Source of the DNA: Armatimonadota bacterium
GTDB lineage: Bacteria > Armatimonadota > Fimbriimonadia > Fimbriimonadales > Fimbriimonadaceae
Length of the DNA stretch: 10,318 nt
Reading direction: 5' to 3'
Assembly (NCBI GenBank): GCA_023423495.1
Contig: JAFAFM010000249.1
Location: 1-10,318 of the forward strand
Below are positions 5,314 through 10,318 of this stretch, piece by piece (position 1 is the first letter of the stretch; each line of letters starts with the position of its first letter). A program made the translations under genes and the position numbers. The notes under the pieces are model-generated. The model searched no databases and was not told where the DNA came from. It saw nothing but the letters and a program-made list of their open reading frames with translations.

Positions 5314-6802
5314 GGAAACAGCTTCGCCGGCTTACAGACGACTTATTGAACAGTACCGGGATATTCGCGCGATCGATGCCGCGATTTCTCTGATGAATTG
5401 GGACCGACAGGTTTTCATGCCACCTTGCGCCGGTGCAGCAAGGAGCGCGCAAGTGGCCCTGTTATCGCAGATGAGACACGAGCAGTTGACCTCGGATGCC
5501 TTCAGAAATGCGGTAGATGAAGTTGAGAAAGAGGCTTCGCGAGGCTCAGTCGAAGCGGCCGCTGCGCGAGTGCTCAAGCGGGAATTGAGAACCGTCGGGA
5601 GCCTGCCCACGGATCTGGTGACAAAGAAAGCCCGAGTCTCTTCGGATGCTTACGAAGCATGGAAAAGGGCCAAGGCTGAAAACAACTTCGAGATGCTGCG
5701 GCCCTATTTGGAGCAGCTCTTCGATATCGCCCGAGAGACCGCCGAGACAATTGGTTACCAAGACCATGTTTACGACCCCCTGATCGACCTTTTCGAGGAG
5801 GGAGCCACATTCCGCGCCGCCAAGCAGATCTTTGAAACCATCAAAGAACCTACCGTGCAGTTGCTAGCCGATATTCGGGACAAGGCTGAGCAGATCGACG
5901 ACAGCTTCTTGGCACGGGATTTCAATCGGCCCAAGCTTCGGGCGTTTGCCCAAGCTTGCGCCGAGGATATCGGCTTTGAGTTCGATGCCGGCCGATTGGA
6001 TATCTGTACCAATGCCTTCTGCAGCACGATTTCCGTACGCGACATTCGCATGACCACCCGACCAAGCGAGCACTTCAAGGGGATTGTGTCCAGTTCGCTG
6101 CATGAAATGGGGCACGGGCTCTATGAACAAAATGTGCCGGTCGAATTCGAGGGAACTCCAGTTGCCGGCGGCATATCGCTGGCCGTGCATGAAAGCCAGT
6201 CCCGATCCTGGGAAAACATCGTCGGCCGGTCGGAGGGTTTTTGGCGGAAATTCACGCCAAAGCTGAAGGAGTTCTTCCCCGAGATTGCCGCCGACGCGAA
6301 CACGATTTACCGGGCAATGAATAAAGTAGAGCCGGGATTCATTCGGGTGGGTTCCGACGAAGTGAGCTACAACCTCCACATTCTGGTTCGCTTCGAGTTG
6401 GAGACGGAAATCCTGACTGGAAAGACCGCAATCAAAGACCTGCCGGAAGCGTGGAACTCGAAATATGCAGAGTATCTGGGTATTACACCGCCTACGAACA
6501 CACTTGGCTGCCTGCAAGATGTGCACTGGTCCCGCGGCACCATCGGCTACTTCCCTACCTACACCATGGGCAATATAATCAGCTACCAGCTATGGGACAC
6601 CCTGACTCAAGACTTGGGCATAGACGTACTCGACCGTCAAGACTTCAGGGCCGTCTTGGATTGGCTGCGTGAGAAAATCTATCGACAAGGCAAGCTGTTC
6701 GTCCCGGGCGAACTTGTCGAGATGGTCACAGGTAAACGGATGGATCCTCAGCACCTGGTCGACGGCCTAAACAAGAAGTATCGGGCGCTTTATGGAGTCT
6801 AA
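5312..6802 (+). CDS. M32 family metallocarboxypeptidase, copy 2, with altered substrate-site motifs
   Basis: The frame is open back to 5210, but the family N-terminus begins at the ATG at 5312, which gives 496 residues, the same as copy 1. The zinc site is intact: HEMGH at 264-268 and E294 in HESQS. DIRMT and QDVHW (402-406) followed by GYFPTY are also kept. Two other conserved motifs differ: HPF reads NAF (234-236), and the IRxxAD motif reads IRVGSD (344-349). The two copies look about half identical in their C-terminal halves, so this is an old duplication or separate acquisition, not a recent copy. Activity is likely but specificity may differ. In-frame ATGs at 5279 and 5294 would give short N-terminal extensions and overlap the dehydrogenase gene. 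The next gene overlaps its stop by one base. Confidence 0.94.
   Translation: METASPAYRRLIEQYRDIRAIDAAISLMNWDRQVFMPPCAGAARSAQVALLSQMRHEQLTSDAFRNAVDEVEKEASRGSVEAAAARVLKRELRTVGSLPTDLVTKKARVSSDAYEAWKRAKAENNFEMLRPYLEQLFDIARETAETIGYQDHVYDPLIDLFEEGATFRAAKQIFETIKEPTVQLLADIRDKAEQIDDSFLARDFNRPKLRAFAQACAEDIGFEFDAGRLDICTNAFCSTISVRDIRMTTRPSEHFKGIVSSSLHEMGHGLYEQNVPVEFEGTPVAGGISLAVHESQSRSWENIVGRSEGFWRKFTPKLKEFFPEIAADANTIYRAMNKVEPGFIRVGSDEVSYNLHILVRFELETEILTGKTAIKDLPEAWNSKYAEYLGITPPTNTLGCLQDVHWSRGTIGYFPTYTMGNIISYQLWDTLTQDLGIDVLDRQDFRAVLDWLREKIYRQGKLFVPGELVEMVTGKRMDPQHLVDGLNKKYRALYGV
6794..6797 (+). promoter_or_regulatory. Ribosome binding site of the DUF3052 gene inside the M32 copy 2 coding end
   Basis: GGAG lies four bases before the ATG at 6802, within the last codons of the carboxypeptidase gene. 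With the TAATG overlap it supports coupled translation of the two genes. Confidence 0.5.
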
Positions 6803-7200
6803 TGGACGCTGGATACTCGGGCACCCCGCTTGTCAGAAAGCTCGGAATAAAGCCCGACTCCCGAGTCATGATTTGCCCGGGAATCGACGACATAGAGGAG
6901 CATCTTGAGCCCTTTATCAAGGCAGAAAGCAGCTTGGATGTTGTGATCGCGCCCGTGACCACGGTGGATGAATTGGTCCTCGCTCTCGACTTGAAGAACA
7001 AGATCAAGCTCAATGGCGCGATTTGGGTGTGCTGGCCGAACCGAACGTCCAAAATCCCCTCCGAGCTGACCGAGGACACGCTGCGTGAATATGGGTTGCC
7101 CCTGGGCCTTGTCGACAACAAGGTCTGCGCAATCGATCAGGACTGGTCTGGGCTGCGATTCGTGTGGCGGAAGGAGCTTCGGGCCAACCTGCCCCAATAA
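6802..7200 (+). CDS. DUF3052 family protein
   Basis: This 132-residue protein begins DAGYSGTPLVRKLGIKPDSR, the signature start of DUF3052 proteins, and ends with VDNKVCAIDQDWSGLRFVWR, which also matches the family C-terminus. The length is typical. There is no signal peptide or membrane segment, so it is expected in the cytoplasm. No biochemical role is established that I know of. The ATG shares its A with the TAA of the M32 gene (TAATG) and is preceded by GGAG, so the two are almost certainly one operon; a link to peptide turnover is only guilt by association. Confidence 0.88.
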   Translation: MDAGYSGTPLVRKLGIKPDSRVMICPGIDDIEEHLEPFIKAESSLDVVIAPVTTVDELVLALDLKNKIKLNGAIWVCWPNRTSKIPSELTEDTLREYGLPLGLVDNKVCAIDQDWSGLRFVWRKELRANLPQ

Positions 7201-7207
7201 ATGAAAG

Positions 7208-7229
7208 AGGGCGACGTTACCGCCGCCCT
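7208..7229. terminator. Stem-loop between convergent genes, possible bidirectional terminator
   Basis: AGGGCG (7208-7213) pairs with CGCCCT (7224-7229) around a 10-base loop, in the 48-base gap between the DUF3052 stop and the end of the minus-strand gene at 7249. On the minus strand the stem is followed by CTTTCATTTATT, a loose T-rich tail; on the plus strand there is no T-tract. A 6-bp stem alone is not rare, so the location carries most of the weight. Confidence 0.45.
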
Positions 7230-7248
7230 GTGTCTTGCCGAGGTGACG

Positions 7249-7746
7249 CTAAATCCCCAGCCGGTCCCCTAACCAATTAAATGCGGATTCCAGCGGCGAT
7301 GGCTGTCGAAAATCTTGAATGAGGACGTGCGCCCAGTCGGAACCGGAATCTGCCCGAACCATCATGCGAGCTCCAACCCGGGTCAGCTTGCCTGGCCGGA
7401 CTGTGATGGATTGCTCCGGGAATTCGGACACTAGCACTCGACCGCTTTGCATTTGGGGGATCACAAAGTATGGGCCGTCTTCATCCTTGCGGAAGATTGC
7501 GGTTGGGATTTCTTTTTGGACTTTTGCGACCACATCCTCCCAGTTCATGGGAACGTTAACAAAGGTCTCGGTGGTGGTGAGTCCGGCAAGTTTGGCTATG
7601 CCTTTTCCGGAGTAAACCTTCTCGCCTTGCTTGAGAAAAGTGAATCGTGCCGTGGAGTCCTTGCTGGCATTCACGACCAGCAGGGCGCTAACAAAAAATG
7701 CCGCGGCGATCAATCCAAGATTCAGCGTAAATCTACTCCGATTCAC
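7249..7746 (-). CDS. Hypothetical exported or membrane-anchored protein
   Basis: I do not recognise this 165-residue protein. It has a short positive N-terminus (NRSR) and one hydrophobic segment at about residues 8-26, which reads as a signal anchor or an uncleaved signal peptide with no clear lipobox. The rest is soluble and mixed, with a central YFVIPQMQSGRVLVSEFPEQ stretch and a C-terminal ESAFNWLGDRLGI amphipathic tail. The GTG start is supported by GAGGT four bases upstream. It lies 74 bases downstream of the esterase gene on the same strand and may be cotranscribed with it, although an inverted repeat sits between them. A TAG stop ends it near a hairpin at 7208-7229. Confidence 0.75.
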   Translation of the reverse strand: MNRSRFTLNLGLIAAAFFVSALLVVNASKDSTARFTFLKQGEKVYSGKGIAKLAGLTTTETFVNVPMNWEDVVAKVQKEIPTAIFRKDEDGPYFVIPQMQSGRVLVSEFPEQSITVRPGKLTRVGARMMVRADSGSDWAHVLIQDFRQPSPLESAFNWLGDRLGI

Positions 7747-7750
7747 AATA

Positions 7751-7755
7751 ACCTC
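7751..7755 (-). promoter_or_regulatory. Shine-Dalgarno site for the GTG start at 7746
   Basis: Read on the minus strand, GAGGT lies four bases before the GTG. It is one of the few good ribosome binding sites in the window and decides the non-ATG start of the unknown protein. Confidence 0.55.
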
Positions 7756-7788
7756 ATTGTAACGTGATTTTCAAAAATTGGGACGGAT

Positions 7789-7819
7789 ATTTGCACGAAT
7801 TTGGTTCTTGAGTGCAAAT
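7789..7819. repeat. 8-bp inverted repeat in the gap after the esterase gene
   Basis: ATTTGCAC (7789-7796) and GTGCAAAT (7812-7819) are exact reverse complements around a 15-base spacer. On the minus strand the structure begins one base after the esterase TAA and lies 43-73 bases before the GTG of the next gene. A run of five T's appears only about a dozen bases past the second arm, so it is a poor intrinsic terminator. It could be an mRNA 3'-end hairpin or an operator for the downstream gene. Confidence 0.4.
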
Positions 7820-7820
7820 C

Positions 7821-8468
7821 TTAGGCCAATCTTTCCCCAATATTCTTGTCTCCTACCTGAGTTGTTAACCAGGTCGAGATGTCTTTAAGCGCTTCTAATG
7901 AGATCTCATGCGCCATGGGATAAGTCTTCCAATCCACCTTTCTGCCGGAAGCAGAAAGTCGTTCAGCAGACTCGCGTCCGAAACTCACTGGCACGATGGG
8001 GTCATGCACACCATGAGTCATGATGACCGGCGGCGTTGAGTTTCCGCGAGCCTGGAAGCAAGGAAGCCATCCCCCGCTCATGGCAATGGCGCCACGGATC
8101 AGGTCTGGATGCTCGAGCAATATCCCGATTGTCATCAAAGCGCCCTGGCTGAATCCGCCGAGCCAAATTTGCTCGCTCAAAGACCTTAAAAACTCGGCCA
8201 AGACTGCCAGACTCTCGACAGCCTGCTCGTTCTCGACCTGAAGTCCGCTCTCTGAAAAGCGGGTGTCGAACCATGAATACCCACCAAATTCGTAGGTGCG
8301 AGGTGCCCGAATGGAAATAACCCGAACCTTCGAGGAGATGTATGGGGCCAGGCCCACAAGGTCTTGTTCATCCGCTCCCAATCCATGCAGCAGGACCAAC
8401 GTTTCCTTCGTTCCCGAATCGGCTGGTACCTCCCTGAAGTGCAATGACACATGCACATTTTGACTCAT
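7821..8468 (-). CDS. Phospholipase/carboxylesterase family alpha/beta hydrolase
   Basis: This 215-residue protein is typical in length for the acyl-protein-thioesterase-like carboxylesterase family (Abhydrolase_2, YpfH-like). Visible marks are the oxyanion loop LLHGLGADEQD (26-36), the nucleophile elbow GFSQG with S107, the acid D156 in HGVHDPIVP, and the base H187 in YPMAHEIS. There is no signal peptide, so it is expected to act in the cytoplasm on small carboxylic esters or acyl thioesters; the exact substrate cannot be read from sequence. No Shine-Dalgarno sequence is seen before the ATG. It is divergent from the diguanylate cyclase gene across a 103-base gap in which I find no convincing promoter. 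Confidence 0.92.
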   Translation of the reverse strand: MSQNVHVSLHFREVPADSGTKETLVLLHGLGADEQDLVGLAPYISSKVRVISIRAPRTYEFGGYSWFDTRFSESGLQVENEQAVESLAVLAEFLRSLSEQIWLGGFSQGALMTIGILLEHPDLIRGAIAMSGGWLPCFQARGNSTPPVIMTHGVHDPIVPVSFGRESAERLSASGRKVDWKTYPMAHEISLEALKDISTWLTTQVGDKNIGERLA

Positions 8469-8571
8469 GAGACGTATAGGTTACGTGGCCCTGTTATTCT
8501 TGCTGGGTTTCGATCCCAAAAAAGGTCTCAGAAAACCTAAAGTTATGTGTGAAGTTGCCAATGATTGAACT

Positions 8572-9504
8572 GTGGGAGAATTGTTTTTTGATTTGAAAGA
8601 GAGCGCGTGGAAGCTCATCGCGGATATCCGCGACCGAATTTCCGACGCCCTAATGTGGTGCAGAGACGCTTATTTGCACACGCCGACCTTCCGGGCGACG
8701 ATTGATTCCGTGCTTTTGCTCGGAGTCCTGCTGCTGGGCGGCCATTTGGTAAACCACCCAACAGGCTTGCGGATGATGTACATCCTGCCGATCTGGCTCG
8801 CCGCCAAGCGTGGCGGTCGGATTGCCGGCTATATCAACGTCGGGGCTACCACTGCGGCCATTACATACATCGATTACGCTTCTCGCAAATATCAGCCCAC
8901 TGAGGTTGCCATCAACTCTGTGTTGAACCTGTTGGTTCTCGTTGGTTTGATGGCGTTCATCGAGCACTTCGAGAGCCGACTTCGCAAGTACGCGAATATG
9001 GCCAAGCGCGATGCACTGACTGGAGCCCTGAACCGCTTGGGGCTCGACGAATACGTGCCCCAGGCGATCGAACGAGCCATCAGTGGCTCCAACCCATTGA
9101 CCATCGCGATGATTGATTGCGACAAGTTCAAGGAGTTGAATGACGAACACGGTCACGAGTACGGTGACCATGTTCTCAAGACCCTGGCAAGACTCCTTCG
9201 GCGCTACTCTCAAGGCGGAGTTGTGGGCCGAAACGGAGGCGACGAGTTTGTCCTAGTTCTGCCGGGCCGTACACCATCGGACGCTAGGCACATCCTAAAC
9301 AAGGTGAACTGGAAGTTCCGCGAGGCCACCGTGTTGGGCGACCGATGCGCAAGCTTCAGCTACGGCATTTCTCGAATCGGACCCGACGGCATGACCTTGC
9401 GAGACCTGGTTGTCGCCGCGGACAAGGATATGTATATCCAGAAGGCAGCCCGCAACGGCTCTGCGATCGTGCAGAGTCCCAACCACAGCCGCCTAATGGC
9501 CTAA
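8572..9504 (+). CDS. Membrane-bound GGDEF diguanylate cyclase
   Basis: This 310-residue protein has an amphipathic N-terminus (1-38), about four hydrophobic segments between residues 42 and 131, a short linker helix, and a GGDEF domain from about 144 to 300. Catalytic features are KRDALTGALNRL (145-156), the metal-binding region MIDCDKFKELND (180-191) with D182, and RNGGDEF with GGDEF at 222-226. The domain should make cyclic di-GMP from two GTP at the inner membrane face. The allosteric RxxD site expected five residues before GGDEF reads SQGG (213-216), so product inhibition through that site is likely absent. The GTG at 8572 is chosen because it opens the frame; no ribosome binding site supports it, and TTG codons at 8581 and 8593 are alternatives. 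The TAA stop overlaps the stop of acylphosphatase. Confidence 0.9.
   Translation: MGELFFDLKESAWKLIADIRDRISDALMWCRDAYLHTPTFRATIDSVLLLGVLLLGGHLVNHPTGLRMMYILPIWLAAKRGGRIAGYINVGATTAAITYIDYASRKYQPTEVAINSVLNLLVLVGLMAFIEHFESRLRKYANMAKRDALTGALNRLGLDEYVPQAIERAISGSNPLTIAMIDCDKFKELNDEHGHEYGDHVLKTLARLLRRYSQGGVVGRNGGDEFVLVLPGRTPSDARHILNKVNWKFREATVLGDRCASFSYGISRIGPDGMTLRDLVVAADKDMYIQKAARNGSAIVQSPNHSRLMA
9457..9478. repeat. Stem-loop in the last codons of the diguanylate cyclase gene
   Basis: GGCTCTGC (9457-9464) pairs with GCAGAGTC (9471-9478) with one G-T wobble around a 6-base loop. It lies 24 bases before the TAA on the plus strand and 23 bases past the acylphosphatase stop on the minus strand. No T-tract follows on either side. 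It may contribute to a U-less transcript end, or be chance. Confidence 0.3.
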
Positions 9505-9776
9505 ACGGTCGGACGGATTTCAAAGCGAATTGCTTCGGGGCCGTCCGCCAGAGGAGTTTCGGCCACATTCGACACGTGGCCGGGACCATCCCACAGTTTC
9601 CTCGCAAAATCATCCATCACAAGTTCAGAGTCACTGCCGGCTTGCACTTCAACGGTGCCCGATCTTGTATTCCAAACTGCGCCGGTAAGGCCGAGGTCGT
9701 TGGCAAGATTCTGAACATAGACTCGGAATCCAACTCCCTGTACTCGACCCGACACAACGAACCTGCGATGATGCAT
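9501..9776 (-). CDS. acyP: Acylphosphatase
   Basis: This 91-residue protein is full length for the family. Acylphosphatase hydrolyses carboxyl-phosphate bonds, as in acyl phosphates, in the cytoplasm. The signature VSGRVQGVGFRVYV carries the phosphate-binding arginine R18, and the second signature LGLTGAVWNTRSGTVEV carries the catalytic N36. The usual D-G turn after N36 reads S-G, a minor change. The ATG lies two bases after the TAA of the upstream serine hydrolase gene, so the two are probably cotranscribed. The TAG stop overlaps the TAA of the convergent diguanylate cyclase gene within CTAA. Confidence 0.94.
   Translation of the reverse strand: MHHRRFVVSGRVQGVGFRVYVQNLANDLGLTGAVWNTRSGTVEVQAGSDSELVMDDFARKLWDGPGHVSNVAETPLADGPEAIRFEIRPTV
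9510..9547. repeat. Inverted repeat just past the diguanylate cyclase stop, inside acylphosphatase
   Basis: CGGACGG (9510-9516) and CCGTCCG (9541-9547) are exact reverse complements, and the spacer holds a nested AAGC/GCTT pair around GAATT. It begins five bases after the plus-strand TAA and lies within the 3' coding end of acylphosphatase. There is no T-tract. It could mark the 3' end of the cyclase transcript. Confidence 0.3.
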
Positions 9777-9778
9777 GG

Positions 9779-10318
9779 TTACGACTCAGGATCTGGTTTC
9801 AGGTTGTCTTGGCGCCATGCTTCCCGAACTGGAGATTTGATCTCCTTAAGTATTTGCTCGGCAACAAACGGAATCAGCTTCGGCTCGTTGCTTTGACCCT
9901 TTGTAAAGATTGAGAAGATGTATTCCTCCCCGGTTGGGAGTTGAGCCCAGGCAATGTCCATGCGGACATCGCTCGTATAACCTGCTTTGGACCACAGCTT
10001 TGATCCATTAGGAAGTGATGCACCGACGAAGGCACGAGATTGAAAGTCGGCCTTCTCCGAATCCGCCGGTATTTGACGGCTGAGCAGCGACTTCATCCAC
10101 TCTGTGCGGTCCTTCTTCACCAGCTTGCCCAGCGCGATTAATCCCATCATTCGGACGCCCGATTCTGGAGTGAGCATATTGCGCCGTTCGAAGTTCGGGC
10201 CGTATCCAAGCCTCTCCCTTCCGTATGGCCCCTCGTTCCAGGTCTTCTGATTAGCGTTGATCCCAGAAAAGCCCAGACCGGTCAGCCAGCGATTGACGGC
10301 GTTTCGCTTGTCCATCCA
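9779..10318 (-). CDS. Beta-lactamase-like serine hydrolase, C-terminal part (5' partial)
   Basis: The frame runs off the right edge with a TGG codon before the first visible ATG at 10315. That ATG is internal: the segment starting MDKRNAVNRWLTGLGF matches the region just after the SDN-like motif of class A beta-lactamase-fold proteins. The catalytic SxxK and SDN motifs therefore lie outside the window. Visible parts are the NMLTPESGVRMMGLI helix, and WSKAGYTSDVRMDIAWAQ where KAG (9988-9980) takes the place of the KTG motif, followed by the beta strand EEYIFSIFTKG. Many such proteins in environmental bacteria are peptidases or unknown hydrolases, so antibiotic hydrolysis should not be assumed. 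It sits two bases upstream of acylphosphatase on the same strand. Confidence 0.82.
   Translation of the reverse strand, partial: WMDKRNAVNRWLTGLGFSGINANQKTWNEGPYGRERLGYGPNFERRNMLTPESGVRMMGLIALGKLVKKDRTEWMKSLLSRQIPADSEKADFQSRAFVGASLPNGSKLWSKAGYTSDVRMDIAWAQLPTGEEYIFSIFTKGQSNEPKLIPFVAEQILKEIKSPVREAWRQDNLKPDPES

Noticed and set aside
5864..6526. 220-codon minus-strand frame inside M32 copy 2
   Set aside because: It is antisense to the conserved zinc-site region of the carboxypeptidase and lacks any family resemblance.
6799..7197. 132-codon minus-strand frame almost exactly opposite the DUF3052 gene
   Set aside because: The plus-strand product matches DUF3052 at both ends. The antisense product matches nothing I know and has no start signal.
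7756..7761. TACAAT on the minus strand as a -10 box for the 165-residue protein
   Set aside because: The predicted transcript start would fall about three bases before the GTG and exclude the good GAGGT ribosome site, and no -35 is found at the right distance.
8468..8530. TGAGAC (8468-8473) and GTCTCA (8525-8530) as an inverted repeat in the gap before the diguanylate cyclase
   Set aside because: Six-base arms 51 bases apart are expected many times by chance, and they align with no promoter element.
8650..9213. 187-codon minus-strand frame inside the diguanylate cyclase gene
   Set aside because: It is antisense to the membrane and GGDEF domains. The plus-strand motifs are unambiguous.
9491..9504. 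Direct repeat GCCTAA at 9491-9496 and 9499-9504
   Set aside because: Two copies of a 6-mer at the end of a coding sequence are explained by codon use and are too short to mean anything on their own.

Overview
The window looks like ordinary, tightly packed chromosome from a bacterium of moderate-to-high G+C (mid-50s percent by eye). There are no tRNAs, rRNAs, insertion sequences, phage genes or CRISPR repeats. A DUF2089 regulator joined to a DUF4097 protein, a DUF3052 protein, a DUF4424 protein ending in a copper-amine-oxidase-type stalk domain, and a beta-lactamase-fold serine hydrolase together would fit Armatimonadota (Fimbriimonadales-like). This placement is inference from gene content only. 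Several starts lack a Shine-Dalgarno sequence, and one gene has a well-formed promoter whose predicted transcript begins on its ATG, so some genes are probably leaderless.

Layout. (a) 3-1061 (+): 3' part of a secreted DUF4424-like protein. It converges on (b) a minus-strand operon at 2661-1070: a DUF2089-type HTH regulator that has lost its zinc-ribbon cysteines, overlapping by four bases (GTGA) a DUF4097 beta-repeat protein. Both proteins carry the same short SHOCT-like helical domain. (c) A 118-bp divergent intergenic region (2662-2779) holds a promoter for the next gene and two small dyads. (d) 2780-4270 (+): M32 carboxypeptidase. (e) 5313-4267 (-): PQQ-type sugar dehydrogenase-like lipoprotein. 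(f) 5312-6802 (+): a second M32 carboxypeptidase of identical length, followed with a one-base TAATG overlap by (g) a DUF3052 protein (6802-7200). (h) Minus strand: an esterase of the phospholipase/carboxylesterase family (8468-7821) and an unknown membrane-anchored or exported protein (7746-7249). (i) 8572-9504 (+): membrane diguanylate cyclase. (j) Minus strand: a beta-lactamase-like serine hydrolase, cut by the right edge, two bases upstream of an acylphosphatase (9776-9501).

Gene packing is extreme. Two convergent pairs overlap at their stop codons in the sequence CTAA (4267-4270 and 9501-9504). One divergent pair shares part of its start codons in CATG (5311-5314). The first CTAA overlap sits in the loop of an 11-bp perfect stem built from the last codons of both genes.

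I found no clearly new multi-gene system. The best leads are the cysteine-less DUF2089/DUF4097 module with its divergent promoter region, the second M32 paralogue with altered substrate-site motifs, and the hairpin embedded in overlapping gene ends.
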